Below, piece by piece: positions 8,602 to 18,647 of a stretch of 64,000 nt of DNA. Below the pieces are notes generated by a model that made no database searches, had not been told where the DNA came from, and saw nothing but the letters and a program-made list of their open reading frames with translations. The stretch covers positions 1 to 64,000 of the forward strand of contig CAKPHD010000001.1 of the NCBI GenBank assembly GCA_934155625.1, read 5' to 3'. Each line of letters opens with the position of its first letter. Positions within the stretch are counted from its first letter, which is position 1. Position numbers and translations under genes: made by a program. This DNA comes from an uncultured Clostridia bacterium. Lineage in GTDB: Bacteria; Bacillota; Clostridia; TANB77; CAG-508.

Positions 8602-11600
8602 CTATGCCAAAATTTCTATTTCTTTTTCCAAATAAGTAGAATAAATATATACCTTATCCACTTTTTTCTGTAAAGCCTCTTCCAAAGCTTTTTTATACAA
8701 CTTTAATTGAACCTTATATTTTTCAATCAAAATCTGTTCATTTCTATCCTCAACATAATCTGTTTTAAAATCCACAAGCACAAGCTCATTTTGTGCATTA
8801 ATATAAAACAAATCAATTACACCTTGAACCAAAATATTCTCTTCAAGCTCCTCCTTATAAATTTCCTTAGCAGGAATACTAATATAAAAAGCTTTTTCTC
8901 TTTGAACCACATGGGCATGAGTCATTTCGTCCCAAATCTTTGATTTTGTAAATTGATATACCTTACTAATATTAATTGCCTCTGCTTGTTTTTGCGTTAT
9001 TATTTTTTGCATTACTAATTTAGCAATTAGTTCTTTTATATCATCATATTTATAAATTTCTTTAGTTAAATCCAGATTTTGCATACACAAATGAATTAAT
9101 GTACCCTTTTCTGCATTAGTTATGCTTATTTCTTCATCATCTGCAAGGAATTTAGGTGTTGGAACTTCTACTTTATAAAAATCATCATTACACTCTTTTA
9201 TTTCATCCTGCTCACTCATCGATTTTATCTCAGTTACAGAAGTCTTTGTCGGAATAACTGTCGCCTCACTAAATTTATATTTATATTCTAACAACTCAAC
9301 TATATTTTTTTCTTCTTGCTTCTCTATCTTCACTTCTGACAACTTCTCTAGAATTTGTTCTGTAGTATTTTGAACTTTCTCTTTTTCAGTAGCACATTTT
9401 TTTATAATTTCATTTTTACTATATACATTTATAGTAGATAATTCTTTCATAATATCCTGATTGTATTTATATACAAGTTCAATCCAGTCTAAATAAGTTT
9501 TACACTTTTTCAACAAAATTGAGTTTAGTTCACTATATTTATCAGTCATTTCTTGCAAATCTTTTTGTTTATCTGCTGTTGAATAACCTGTAATAATAAG
9601 CTTTTCTTTTGCTCTTGTTAATGCAACATATAGCACTCTCATCTCTTCTGACAAAGTTTCTAACATTATTTGATTTCTCATCGCTTGTTTAGATAGAGTA
9701 TCATATTCAATTTGTCTGTCATAATCAATGTATTTTACACCTATTCCAATTTCTGGATGTAGCAAAATTTTATTATTTAAGTCTTGCATATTGAATTGCT
9801 TTCCTGTTCCAGATAAAAATACAACCGGAAATTCTAGACCTTTACTCTTGTGAATACTCATTATTCTGATTACATCATCATTTTCTCCTATTATTTTTGC
9901 AGAATCCATGTCTTTGCTACTTGTTTTTACTTTTTCTATATAATTTATGAAGTTGAATAGTCCTTTAAAGCTGATACTTTCACATTGTTTGGCTCTTTCG
10001 AATAGTATTTTTAAGTTGGCTTGTCTTAATTCTCCATTTGTCATTAATCCAACATAGTTGTAATACCCTGTGTCATTGTATATTTTCCAAATTAGTTCAT
10101 CTAAGCTAAGATATTCCTGCTCTTTTCTCCACATTTCTAAATTGTTTAAAAACGCATCAATCTTCGTACGTAACTTAGTATCTACAGTATGTTTGGCTTT
10201 TAAAATTGTATTATAAAAATTGTCGTATTTATCACTTAGTCTAATTTCAACTAGTTCGTTATCTGTAAAGCCTCCAATCATAGACCTCATAACTGCTACT
10301 AAAGGAATTTCTTGTAATGGATTGTCTATAATTTTTAACAAACTCATTATAGTCTGAATTTCTATACTTTCTAAGTATTCTGCTGATGAATCACTAAATA
10401 CTGGCATTCCTAGATTTAATATTTCTTTTTCAAATATTGGCGCAGGTTCCTTTGTTGACCTTAATAATACCACTATATCCTTATATTTGATGTCTCTTTT
10501 TTCTTGTTTTTTTGCATCATATACTTGAAATTTATTTTCTATTAATTGCTTGATTCTATTTGCCACAAATTTTGCTTCTAATTCGATATTTTCTACTCTT
10601 TCTTTCTCCTCTTCATCATCACTGTTGTTTTCGTCTTCACTTGTGTCTTTCCATCCATTACCTGCCATTGTAGTCACTCTAACTTTTTGCTCTGCTGCCA
10701 AATCCTCATCCTCAACAGCATCATCTGTAAGCAATATATCAATCTCCGCTTTTAAATCTTGTTTTGTGTCTTCATAATTTGCTCCTAAATTCAAATATTC
10801 CTCTTCTGTATAGTTCAATTCTCCCAATTCTTCGCTCATTATACTTGCAAATATTTGATTAGAGAAATCTAGTACTTCTTTTCTACTTCTGAAATTTTTA
10901 AACAATTGAATTTTCAAGTCATCCTCAAAACCCTTGTTGCCTTTTGTTTGATATGTTTTGTATTTTTCTAAAAATAAATCTGGTCTTGCTTGTCTGAATT
11001 TATAAATACTTTGTTTTACATCTCCTACCATAAAAATGTTGTTTCCTCTTGAAATTGATGTCAAAATATATTCTTGTACTAGATTACTGTCTTGATATTC
11101 GTCAATTGCAATTTCTTCATATTTTTCTTGATATTTTTTTGCTATTTCTGATGGTTTGCCATCTTTATTTAATAATATTTTTAGTGCAAAATGTTCAACA
11201 TCACTGAAATCCACAATATTTTTGTCCTTTTTTCGCTTTTCAAATTTTTGACCGAATTCTAGAATCATGTTTTCTAATTTTTTTAGAACATCATACATAT
11301 CATTTATGTCTTCATTTGCTTCTTTTGAATTAAATATTAATATTTTTTCTGTTACTTTTTTTAAGTTTGCTTTTACTGTATCTCTTACTGATTTTGCAAT
11401 ATCCTTTGCTTCTAATGTTATTTTTTTATCTGTTGCCCAAGTTTTAAATTTTATATTTGATGCAATCTCATAAGCCTTGTCCCATGAATCTAAATTTATT
11501 TTTAGCATTTCTAATTGCTCTATATCATCACTTATAATTAAGTAATATTTTTCTAATTCAGGATATTTAGCTAAATTTTGTTTTTCCGCTTCTAATTTTA

Positions 11601-12303
11601 ATTCCGCATCTTCTACAACTTCTTTTACTTGTTTTAACAATAGTTTTCCCCAGATTGTATCAGCAAAATTTTCTTCTAGTTTATCTGATAAATTGAACAT
11701 TTCTATCTTCTCATTTAGCCACTTTTCTGGAAATGGATTACTTTGAATATATGTATAGATTTTCAAAATCAATTCTTTTAGTGGGGTGTCATCTTTATAA
11801 CTCGTATATGTATTTATCAATTTTGTAAAATCTTTGTCTTCTGCTTCGTATTTTTCTTCGAATAAATCTTCTAACACATCTTGCTTTAATATTTCAATCT
11901 CTGTAGTATCACCTATTCTAAAGTTTGGAGCTATATCTATCTCGAAAAAATTATTTCTTACAACGTCTAAGCAAAAAGAATCTATTGTGCATATACTCGC
12001 TTTATTTAACAAAGTTACTTGTCTTTGCAATTTCTCATTTTCTGGCTTTTCATCTATCTTTTTGTATATTGCATTTAATACTCTTTCTCTCATTTCTGAT
12101 GCTGCTGCATTTGTAAATGTTACTACTAATAGTTTGTCTATATCTATATTTTCATTTATTATTTTGTTTATTATTCTTTCTACTAATACTGCTGTTTTTC
12201 CACTTCCGGCAGCTGCTGCAACTAATATATTACTACCTTTTTCGTATATTGCTTGTTTTTGTTCTTCTGTCCATTTCACTTCATTTGCCATACTTTTTTT
12301 CAT
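8602..12303 (-). CDS. addA: ATP-dependent helicase/nuclease subunit A (AddA)
   Basis: 1233 residues, typical AddA size. UvrD-type helicase motifs run from Walker A AAAAGSGKT (about 29-37) through IDEYQDSN (Walker B) and MSIHKSKGLEFPVVFL to VALTRAKEKLIITGYS. The C-terminal RecB-type nuclease has VQGVIDLFY and LVDFKTDYV. AddAB resects double-strand breaks for RecA loading. AddB is normally encoded just upstream; here the upstream neighbour is a divergent 103-aa gene and no addB is visible, so the partner must lie elsewhere. Two ATGs five codons apart are possible starts (MKKSMANE); the first has an AGGAAAGG site very close to it. Confidence 0.95.
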   Translation of the reverse strand: MKKSMANEVKWTEEQKQAIYEKGSNILVAAAAGSGKTAVLVERIINKIINENIDIDKLLVVTFTNAAASEMRERVLNAIYKKIDEKPENEKLQRQVTLLNKASICTIDSFCLDVVRNNFFEIDIAPNFRIGDTTEIEILKQDVLEDLFEEKYEAEDKDFTKLINTYTSYKDDTPLKELILKIYTYIQSNPFPEKWLNEKIEMFNLSDKLEENFADTIWGKLLLKQVKEVVEDAELKLEAEKQNLAKYPELEKYYLIISDDIEQLEMLKINLDSWDKAYEIASNIKFKTWATDKKITLEAKDIAKSVRDTVKANLKKVTEKILIFNSKEANEDINDMYDVLKKLENMILEFGQKFEKRKKDKNIVDFSDVEHFALKILLNKDGKPSEIAKKYQEKYEEIAIDEYQDSNLVQEYILTSISRGNNIFMVGDVKQSIYKFRQARPDLFLEKYKTYQTKGNKGFEDDLKIQLFKNFRSRKEVLDFSNQIFASIMSEELGELNYTEEEYLNLGANYEDTKQDLKAEIDILLTDDAVEDEDLAAEQKVRVTTMAGNGWKDTSEDENNSDDEEEKERVENIELEAKFVANRIKQLIENKFQVYDAKKQEKRDIKYKDIVVLLRSTKEPAPIFEKEILNLGMPVFSDSSAEYLESIEIQTIMSLLKIIDNPLQEIPLVAVMRSMIGGFTDNELVEIRLSDKYDNFYNTILKAKHTVDTKLRTKIDAFLNNLEMWRKEQEYLSLDELIWKIYNDTGYYNYVGLMTNGELRQANLKILFERAKQCESISFKGLFNFINYIEKVKTSSKDMDSAKIIGENDDVIRIMSIHKSKGLEFPVVFLSGTGKQFNMQDLNNKILLHPEIGIGVKYIDYDRQIEYDTLSKQAMRNQIMLETLSEEMRVLYVALTRAKEKLIITGYSTADKQKDLQEMTDKYSELNSILLKKCKTYLDWIELVYKYNQDIMKELSTINVYSKNEIIKKCATEKEKVQNTTEQILEKLSEVKIEKQEEKNIVELLEYKYKFSEATVIPTKTSVTEIKSMSEQDEIKECNDDFYKVEVPTPKFLADDEEISITNAEKGTLIHLCMQNLDLTKEIYKYDDIKELIAKLVMQKIITQKQAEAINISKVYQFTKSKIWDEMTHAHVVQREKAFYISIPAKEIYKEELEENILVQGVIDLFYINAQNELVLVDFKTDYVEDRNEQILIEKYKVQLKLYKKALEEALQKKVDKVYIYSTYLEKEIEILA

Positions 12304-12405
12304 TCCTTTCCTAGGTTATGTTTTTGCTCTACTCTAATAATTATATGCATTTTACCATAGAGGTGAAAAAAAGTACACATATTAATACAATTTTTGTCAT
12401 TTTTC

Positions 12406-12434
12406 TTGACTTTATGTTTACTTTATGCTAAAAT
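12406..12434 (+). promoter_or_regulatory. Promoter of the 103-aa gene
   Basis: TTGACT at 12406-12411, a 17-nt spacer and TAAAAT at 12429-12434. A small leader hairpin follows at 12456-12476 (AGTTCCTT paired with AAAGGAACT), before a GGAGG site and the ATG at 12503. Confidence 0.75.
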
Positions 12435-12502
12435 ATTTTTGTAATTCGTTAACTTAGTTCCTTGTTTAAAGGAACTCTCTTTCAATATTGGAGGTCACAT
12501 AA

Positions 12503-12814
12503 ATGGAAAAAAGACCAAAAATACGATTTGTAGATTCTTATGAAGATGCACCAGATAATGCCAGATATATTCTTAGATATCAAATCGATGGTAGTTGGCT
12601 TCTTCAAGAATATCAAGATGAAGTTCAATCAGATTTAGGCGAATTCAGAGATGTAGTTCATGAAAAATTTCATACAATCTTAGAAGAATGTCTCAAATTA
12701 ATGGACACCAACTTTACATTATGGGTTGAAAAACCTGCTTGGATGTATGCAAATGCAGAATTTGACAACATGATGAATGATCTTGCAGCATCTATAAATG
12801 AAATCTACGAATAA
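12503..12814 (+). CDS. Conserved-looking hypothetical protein, 103 aa
   Basis: Starts MEKRPKIRFVDSYEDAPDNA behind a good GGAGG ribosome binding site and a near-consensus promoter, and ends at a strong terminator. These features show a real, independently transcribed gene. The product is acidic and soluble, with a beta-like start (ARYILRYQIDGSWLLQEY) and a helical middle; no signal peptide, membrane helix or metal motif is visible. I do not recognise the family. It is the only rightward gene between addA and pnp. Confidence 0.75.
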   Translation: MEKRPKIRFVDSYEDAPDNARYILRYQIDGSWLLQEYQDEVQSDLGEFRDVVHEKFHTILEECLKLMDTNFTLWVEKPAWMYANAEFDNMMNDLAASINEIYE

Positions 12815-12818
12815 GAAC

Positions 12819-12849
12819 AAAAAGAAGGAACTGCTTGTTCCTTCTTTTT
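12819..12849. terminator. Bidirectional terminator between the 103-aa gene and pnp
   Basis: AAAAAGAAGGAAC pairs with GTTCCTTCTTTTT around a short loop, with A and T runs on both sides. It serves the rightward gene and the leftward pnp, whose stop codon lies in the arm. Confidence 0.85.
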
Positions 12850-15010
12850 ATTCTTCTTCATTTTTGTTTTCTTCTTCAACTTCCTCTTCTAAGATTTTTT
12901 CTTGACTTAAATCAACTAAATCTTTCATAGTAAGGTTAATTTTACCTTGGTCATCAATTCCAATAACTTTAACAGGAACTTTATCACCAGGTTTAACATA
13001 ATCTTCAACCTTATTAACTCTTTCTTTAGCTATCTTAGAAATATGAACCAAACCTTCTTTACCTCCACCAATATCAACAAAAGCACCAAATGAAGTAGTT
13101 CTAGTAACTGTTCCATAATAAATTTGTCCAACTTCAAATTCTCTAACAATATCTTCTATCATATCTAATGCTTGATATGCTTTATCTTGGTCTGGAGAAT
13201 AAATCATAACTTGTCCATCTTCTTCGATGTCAATTTTAACACCTGTTGCATCAATTATTTTATTAATTGTTTCTCCACCTTTACCGATTACATCTTTGAT
13301 TTTTTCAACTTTAATTTGAGTTGTAACAATTTGTGGTGCATATGGAGAAAGTTCTTCTCTTGGTTCAGCAATAACTGGCTTCATAATATCATCTAAAATG
13401 TATTGTCTTGCTTTTTTAGTTCTAGCAAAAGCTTCTTCAATTATTTTATATGATAATCCATCAACTTTGATATCAACTTGGATAGCTGTAATACCTTTTT
13501 CTGTTCCACCAACTTTGAAATCCATATCTCCGAAGAAATCTTCAAGACCTTGGATATCTGTTAACATTACATAATCATCTGGATTTTCTGGGTTTGTTAC
13601 TAAACCTGTAGAAATACCAGCAACTGGTCTTTTAATTGGAACACCTGCATCCATCAAAGATAATGTGCTTCCACAAATACTTGCTTGTGATGTTGAACCA
13701 TTTGAAGATAATACTTCTGATACAACTCTTATAGCATAAGGGAATTCTTCTTTTGATGGAAGTACTGGAACCAATGCTTTTTCTGCTAAAGCACCATGAC
13801 CAATTTCTCTTCTTCCAGGTCCTCTTGATGGTCTAGCTTCTCCAACACTGTATGCTGGGAAGTTATATTGATGCATATATCTTTTTGATGTTTCTGTATC
13901 AATTCCATCTAAGTCTTGTTCTTCGCTTAACATTCCTAATGTTACTATTGACATTACTTGAGTTTGACCTCTTGTAAATATCGCACTTCCATGTGTACGA
14001 GGTAATACTCCAGCTTCGCATGATAATGGTCTTATCTCATCAATTGCTCTTCCGTCAACTCTTTTGTGCTCATAGAATATCATATCTCTTACGCATTTTT
14101 TCTCTAATTTATAAATAGCTTCTCCAATTTCTTGAGTTCTTTCTGTTGCTGCTTCTTCTCCTATTTTTTCTGTAACTGCTGCTGTTATTTCGTCTGATAA
14201 TGCTGCTACATTGTTGTCTCTAGTTTCTTTATCAACTTCTTGAACAGCAATTTTCATTTTTTCTGTGAAATTGTTTTCTAAAAATTCATATAAATCATGG
14301 TCAACTGCAAATGATTTGTATTCAAATTTTGGCTTTCCAATTTCATCTTTCATTTTTTGAATAAATTTACATATTTTTTGTATTTCTGCATGTCCTTTTT
14401 TGATTGCCTCTAACATAATATCATCTGGAACTTCATTAGCTCCGGCTTCAATCATTGCAACTTTTTCAGCTGTTCCTGCAACTGTTAAAGTTAAATCACT
14501 TTTTTCTCTTTGAGCTTCTGTTGGGTTTATAACGATTTCTCCATCAACTAAACCTACATTTACTGCAGCTGTTGGTCCACCAAATGGAATATCAGAAATT
14601 GATAAAGCTGCTGAAGCTCCTATCATTGCTGCTACTTCTGGTGAATTATCTTGTTCTACACATAGAACTGTCGCAACAACTACAACATCATTTCTAAAAT
14701 CTTTTGGGAATAATGGTCTTAAAGGTCTGTCAATTGCTCTTGATGTTAATATTGCTTTGTCACTTGGTTTTCCTTCTCTTTTTTGATAAGAACCTGGAAT
14801 TTTTCCAACTGAATATAATTTTTCTTCATAATCTACTGATAATGGGAAGAAATCAATCCCATCTCTTGGTTCTTTTGATGCTGTAACATTTACCATTACT
14901 ACAGTATCTCCATATTTTACAACTACACTTCCATTTGCTAGTCCACATAGTTTGCCTGTTTCTATTACAAGTTTTCTTCCTGCTAATTCTGTTTCATAAC
15001 TTTTAAACAT
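12848..15010 (-). CDS. pnp: Polyribonucleotide nucleotidyltransferase (PNPase)
   Basis: 720 residues with the full domain order: two RNase PH-like domains (the second with FTRGQTQVM and GRREIGHGALAEKAL), an all-helical linker, a KH domain at about 555-620 (IGKGGETINKIIDATGVKI) and an S1 domain at about 625-695 (GTVTRTTSFGAFVDI, EGLVHISKIA), then an acidic tail. It degrades RNA 3' to 5' with phosphate and is part of the degradosome network with RNase J, which is encoded at 39840. rpsO lies upstream in the classic rpsO-pnp order, separated by a terminator and a 377-nt gap, so pnp probably has its own promoter. Confidence 0.97.
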   Translation of the reverse strand: MFKSYETELAGRKLVIETGKLCGLANGSVVVKYGDTVVMVNVTASKEPRDGIDFFPLSVDYEEKLYSVGKIPGSYQKREGKPSDKAILTSRAIDRPLRPLFPKDFRNDVVVVATVLCVEQDNSPEVAAMIGASAALSISDIPFGGPTAAVNVGLVDGEIVINPTEAQREKSDLTLTVAGTAEKVAMIEAGANEVPDDIMLEAIKKGHAEIQKICKFIQKMKDEIGKPKFEYKSFAVDHDLYEFLENNFTEKMKIAVQEVDKETRDNNVAALSDEITAAVTEKIGEEAATERTQEIGEAIYKLEKKCVRDMIFYEHKRVDGRAIDEIRPLSCEAGVLPRTHGSAIFTRGQTQVMSIVTLGMLSEEQDLDGIDTETSKRYMHQYNFPAYSVGEARPSRGPGRREIGHGALAEKALVPVLPSKEEFPYAIRVVSEVLSSNGSTSQASICGSTLSLMDAGVPIKRPVAGISTGLVTNPENPDDYVMLTDIQGLEDFFGDMDFKVGGTEKGITAIQVDIKVDGLSYKIIEEAFARTKKARQYILDDIMKPVIAEPREELSPYAPQIVTTQIKVEKIKDVIGKGGETINKIIDATGVKIDIEEDGQVMIYSPDQDKAYQALDMIEDIVREFEVGQIYYGTVTRTTSFGAFVDIGGGKEGLVHISKIAKERVNKVEDYVKPGDKVPVKVIGIDDQGKINLTMKDLVDLSQEKILEEEVEEENKNEEE

Positions 15011-15388
15011 ATTTTTCCTACCTTTCTTTTTATGGCTAAAGAAATCCTTTATTGTAGTTATTATTCTCAGCCATCTTTTAATTTACACCTATTTTGTTTT
15101 TACAACTTATATTTACGGCAAACCAGATATAGATTGTAACCTCTATAATACTTTAAACTTTAATATTGGCTTTTATGTTATTAGCTAAAGTGATACATTT
15201 ACACTATCTGCCCAAATTTAAAACATTATACAAGCTACCATTCTACTCTTAGTTTGTCAGCATTCATTTACTACTCTTCTTTTATTCTTCTTTTTTTATA
15301 ATAATTAATTTCATAAATATTAAGCAGTAATTAACCTAATAAAAGGACGTCGCATGTCGCAAACGCCCTTTTACATACAACTTATCAA
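15011..15388 (-). other. rpsO-pnp intergenic region
   Basis: No gene is seen in this stretch. It holds the rpsO terminator at its right end. A possible -10 box for pnp (TATAAT on the minus strand) lies at 15230-15225, which would give a leader of about 200 nt. PNPase leaders in other bacteria are autoregulated, but no diagnostic stem is evident here. Confidence 0.4.
15341..15372 (-). terminator. Terminator after rpsO
   Basis: AAAAGG and CCTTTT, with an inner CGT/ACG pairing, form a hairpin immediately downstream of rpsO; the T run follows on the minus strand. Confidence 0.65.
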
Positions 15389-15652
15389 CTATTTTCTTAG
15401 TCCTAATTTTTTAACTAATTCTTTATATGCATTTTCGTCTTTTTTAGCTAAGTAGTTTAATAAATTTCTTCTTTTACCAACCATTTTTAAAAGACCTCTT
15501 CTTGAATGGTTGTCTTTTTTATGAACTTTTAAATGCTCTGTTAATTCATTAATTCTTTCTGTTAAAAGAGCGATTTGAACTTCTGAAGATCCAGTATCTT
15601 TTTCATCTCTTCTATATTCATTAATGATTTGTTGTTTTCTTTCTGCTGTCAT
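15389..15652 (-). CDS. rpsO: 30S ribosomal protein S15
   Basis: 87 residues, full length for S15, with the conserved [27 protein letters not shown] and [10 protein letters not shown] blocks. S15 binds the 16S rRNA central domain early in 30S assembly. A strong AGGAGG site precedes the start. The leader contains sequence complementary to that site, and a near-consensus promoter lies about 100 nt upstream, so autogenous translational control is plausible. Confidence 0.97.
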   Translation of the reverse strand: MTAERKQQIINEYRRDEKDTGSSEVQIALLTERINELTEHLKVHKKDNHSRRGLLKMVGKRRNLLNYLAKKDENAYKELVKKLGLRK

Positions 15653-15653
15653 A

Positions 15654-15707
15654 ATAACACCTCCTATTTCCTTTTCTCCTTATACCGAGCCACAATAATA
15701 GGTGTTT
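15654..15707 (-). promoter_or_regulatory. Candidate rpsO leader structure sequestering the ribosome binding site
   Basis: In the rpsO mRNA leader, AACACCTATT (15707-15698) can pair with AATAGGAGGTGTT (15666-15654), which contains the Shine-Dalgarno. Known S15 leaders in bacteria use such structures for feedback control; whether S15 binds this one is inference. Confidence 0.5.
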
Positions 15708-15747
15708 TTTATTGCGCTAAGTTTAAGGAACATTTTTTTACATAACT

Positions 15748-15776
15748 ATTGTACTATACTTTACATTAAAAATCAA
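15748..15776 (-). promoter_or_regulatory. Promoter of rpsO
   Basis: Minus strand TTGATT (15776-15771), a 17-nt spacer and TACAAT (15753-15748). Confidence 0.7.
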
Positions 15777-15790
15777 GCATTTCTTGAAAA

Positions 15791-15941
15791 TTTTTGGTAC
15801 TTTTGGGACCGGTTCTCTGCCGTCACATTTTTGGTACTTTTGGGACCGGTTCTCTGCCGTCACATTTTTGGTACCGTTGGGACCGGTTCTCTGCCGTCAC
15901 ATTTTTGGTACCGTTAGGACCGGTTCTTAACCGTATCATTT
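15791..15941. repeat. GGTACC/ACCGGT repeat array A (four 37-bp tandem units)
   Basis: Units start at 15791, 15828, 15865 and 15902 with an exact 37-nt period. Each has TTTTTGGTAC, then GGGACCGGTTCT, then CCGTCACA or a variant. The array ends next to the fabI stop codon, between fabI and rpsO. There are no variable spacers, so it is not CRISPR. Confidence 0.95.
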
Positions 15942-16712
15942 TTACGCACCAACTATTGAAAAACCATTATCAACATGAATAATTTCACCTGTAATTCCTG
16001 ATGACATATCACTAAAAAGGAAGCTTGTTGCATCTCCAACTTGCTTAGGTGTTACATTTTGATGTAATGGAGCCTTATTCTCTACTTCATCTAATATTAT
16101 GTTAAAATCTTTGATTCCTTTAGCTGATAGTGTCTTTATTGGTCCTGCAGAAATCCCGTTAATTCTAATTTTTGATTTTCCCAAATCTTTTGATAAATAT
16201 CTTATATTAGCTTCTAAAGCCGCTTTTGCTGCGCCCATTACATTATATCCTTCAATAACTTTTTCTGCCCCATAATATGTATATGAAACAATGCTAGCTC
16301 CATCATTCAATACCTCTAACTCTTTAGCAATTCTAGCCACGGCAACTAAAGAATATGCACTCACATCACAAGCATGAGCATACCCGCTTCTTGATGTCAA
16401 AATAAAATCATTCCTTAAATCTTCCGTATTTGCATGAGCAATTGCATGAAGAATTCCATCTACTTTACCATATTTTTCTTTTATTGCTTCAAAGCACTCT
16501 TGTATACTTTCATCTGAACTTGCATCACACGAAAAAACATCAGAATTCGGAATTTCATTTGTTAGCTCTTTTATTTTATTGATCTTATCTTTGGAACCAC
16601 ATGTAAAAATCACTTGTGCACCCTGCTCATAAGCTGATTGTGCAGCCCCCCATGCAATACTCCATTTATTTCTTATTCCCATTATTACTATTTTTTTATT
16701 TTTTAAAATCAT
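15942..16712 (-). CDS. fabI: Enoyl-[acyl-carrier-protein] reductase FabI
   Basis: 256 residues, a short-chain dehydrogenase-type enoyl reductase. The FabI-type nucleotide-binding start is GIRNKWSIAWGAA, and the active site is YYGAEKV...YNVMGAAK, with the Tyr-x6-Lys spacing that distinguishes FabI from ordinary SDR enzymes. It performs the last reduction of each fatty-acid elongation cycle using NAD(P)H. accA and accD lie upstream on the same strand, consistent with a lipid-synthesis unit, but a repeat array lies between accA and fabI. The stop codon abuts another array. Confidence 0.94.
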   Translation of the reverse strand: MILKNKKIVIMGIRNKWSIAWGAAQSAYEQGAQVIFTCGSKDKINKIKELTNEIPNSDVFSCDASSDESIQECFEAIKEKYGKVDGILHAIAHANTEDLRNDFILTSRSGYAHACDVSAYSLVAVARIAKELEVLNDGASIVSYTYYGAEKVIEGYNVMGAAKAALEANIRYLSKDLGKSKIRINGISAGPIKTLSAKGIKDFNIILDEVENKAPLHQNVTPKQVGDATSFLFSDMSSGITGEIIHVDNGFSIVGA

Positions 16713-16745
16713 TTTTCCCTCCTATTTCTTCATTTAATTTTTATT

Positions 16746-16850
16746 GTACTTTTGGGACCGGTTCTTAACCGTCACATTTTTGGTACCGTTGGGACCGGTT
16801 CTCTGCCGTCACATTTTTGGTACCGTTGGGACCGGTTCTTATCGGTACAC
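16746..16850. repeat. GGTACC/ACCGGT repeat array B (three units) reaching into accA
   Basis: Three units with a 37-nt period between fabI and accA. The right end (16839-16850) encodes the last three codons and the stop of accA. Confidence 0.93.
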
Positions 16851-17645
16851 TTTTCTAAATTTTTTATATCTATTCTCCACTAAAATTTCAATATCATTTT
16901 TCGAATCAAACTTCAATTTATTAACACTCTCTATTATATATTTTTTTAAATCAGAGGCAACACTTTCAAAACCAGCTTGATGAGCTTGAACTCCATCATC
17001 AGGTTCTTCTATAATCTTGTCTATAATTCCCAGTTTCATCAAATCTTGTGCAGTTATCTTCATATTTTCAGCGGCTTCTTGTGCCCTTCCTGCATCTTTG
17101 TATAGAATACTAGCAAATCCTTCTGGAGAAAGTATTGAATATACTGCATTTTCTAACATGACTATCTTGTCTCCAACAGCAATTGCCAGAGCTCCTCCGC
17201 TTGATCCCTCTCCTATTACAACACATATTATTGGAACTTTCAATCTTGACATTTCGAATATATTTCTAGCAATAGCTTCTCCTTGTCCTCTTTCTTCTGC
17301 TCCCATTCCAGGGTAAGCTCCCGGTGTATCTATAAATGTTATTATTGGCCTATTGAATTTTTCGGCCTGTTTCATCAATCTTAACGCCTTCCTATATCCT
17401 TCTGGATTAGGCATTCCAAAATTCCTATCCATATTTTCCTTTATGTTTTTTCCTTTTTGTTCTCCAATTACTGTAACTGGAATATCATCTAAAAATGCTA
17501 TTCCTCCAACAATTGATTTATCATCACCAAAATTTCTATCTCCATGTAACTCAACAAAATCTGTAAATATCTTATTTATATAATCAAGTGCCTTCGGCCT
17601 TTCTGACATTCTTGCTAAGCAAACTTTTTCCCATGCAGTTTTCAT
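16839..17645 (-). CDS. accA: Acetyl-CoA carboxylase carboxyltransferase subunit alpha
   Basis: 268 residues, crotonase-like carboxyltransferase fold, with [31 protein letters not shown] and [12 protein letters not shown]. With AccD it transfers the carboxyl group from biotin to acetyl-CoA to form malonyl-CoA. The start follows the accD stop directly. The last codons, GTG TAC CGA TAA (Val-Tyr-Arg-stop), come from repeat array B, so the original C-terminus has been replaced; the catalytic core is unaffected. AccB and AccC are not in this window. Confidence 0.96.
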   Translation of the reverse strand: MKTAWEKVCLARMSERPKALDYINKIFTDFVELHGDRNFGDDKSIVGGIAFLDDIPVTVIGEQKGKNIKENMDRNFGMPNPEGYRKALRLMKQAEKFNRPIITFIDTPGAYPGMGAEERGQGEAIARNIFEMSRLKVPIICVVIGEGSSGGALAIAVGDKIVMLENAVYSILSPEGFASILYKDAGRAQEAAENMKITAQDLMKLGIIDKIIEEPDDGVQAHQAGFESVASDLKKYIIESVNKLKFDSKNDIEILVENRYKKFRKVYR

Positions 17646-18578
17646 TTACGCCTCAACCCCCTTCTCCACAAAGATTTCCTCTTTATCGCGTTCGCTCTCA
17701 GTCATGTCTTTTTTTCTTGAATTTAATTTATTTTGATTTTTATGCATTTTTAACATTTTATATAGAACTTCTTTCATCTCTTTTCTTTCTACAATCATAT
17801 CAACAAATCCATGTTCAAGCAAGAATTCTGCCCTCTGAAAACCTTCTGGCAACTTCTGGCGAATTGTCTGTTCAATTACTCTAGGACCCGCAAATCCTAT
17901 TAATGCATTCGGCTCTGCAATTATAATATCTCCTAGACTTGCAAAACTAGCAGTAACGCCTCCTGTTGTAGGGTCTGTAAGAACTGATATATATAACAAC
18001 CCAGCATCATCATGTCTAGCTAATGCTGATGAAGTCTTCGCCATTTGCATAAGTGATACAATTCCCTCTTGCATCCTTGCACCTCCTGATACGCAAAATA
18101 TTATTAACGGAAGTCTTTTTTCAATTGACGTTTCTATTGCTAATGTTATTCTTTCTCCAACAGCTTCTCCCATGCTTCCCATCATAAAATTTCCATCCAT
18201 AATAGCAATTACCGCTTCTTCTCCATTGATTCTACAAATACCACATTTTACAGCTTCTTCTATCTTTGTTTTTTCTTTTAATGCTTCTACCTTTTTTAAA
18301 TACCCTTCAAATTTTAATGGATCTTTGGTTAAAATATCTGCACCAATTTCTACAAAAGAATCTTCGTCTGCAATTTGTTTTATTCGTCTTCTTGCCGAAA
18401 TTCTAAAGTGTTTGCCACAATTTGGACATACACTAAAATTATTGTGCACATCTTCTTTATATAATATTTCTTTACAATTGTCGCATTTTATCCATTTTCC
18501 AATTAACATATCTGATGCTTTTTCATTTTTTACTCTTTTCTCAGTTTTATTTATTTTTCTGATTTTTTCAATTATCAT
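17646..18578 (-). CDS. accD: Acetyl-CoA carboxylase carboxyltransferase subunit beta
   Basis: About 310 residues from the proposed ATG at 18578 (MIIEKIRKI). The open frame continues upstream to a TTG with no better ribosome binding site, so the start is uncertain. The N-terminal zinc ribbon is visible ([18 protein letters not shown]), then the carboxyltransferase core with [16 protein letters not shown] and [13 protein letters not shown]. The C-terminal tail is basic and ends EKGVEA. It forms an alpha2-beta2 carboxyltransferase with AccA, which is encoded immediately downstream. Confidence 0.94.
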   Translation of the reverse strand: MIIEKIRKINKTEKRVKNEKASDMLIGKWIKCDNCKEILYKEDVHNNFSVCPNCGKHFRISARRRIKQIADEDSFVEIGADILTKDPLKFEGYLKKVEALKEKTKIEEAVKCGICRINGEEAVIAIMDGNFMMGSMGEAVGERITLAIETSIEKRLPLIIFCVSGGARMQEGIVSLMQMAKTSSALARHDDAGLLYISVLTDPTTGGVTASFASLGDIIIAEPNALIGFAGPRVIEQTIRQKLPEGFQRAEFLLEHGFVDMIVERKEMKEVLYKMLKMHKNQNKLNSRKKDMTESERDKEEIFVEKGVEA

Positions 18579-18647
18579 TTTTTTCCGATGCACTTCCTCT
18601 CTACCATCATTCTTTTGTATTATATATTTCACATTCCAAATTAGCAA

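Noticed and set aside
11834..12337. 167-aa plus-strand ORF over addA
   Set aside because: Antisense to the conserved AddA helicase domain; its Ser/Phe/Leu-rich composition is typical of the complement of AT-rich genes.
15791..15941. Regular 37-nt repeats resembling a CRISPR array
   Set aside because: Whole units, linkers included, are nearly identical; there are no variable spacers and no cas genes. The same units occur singly and in both orientations elsewhere.
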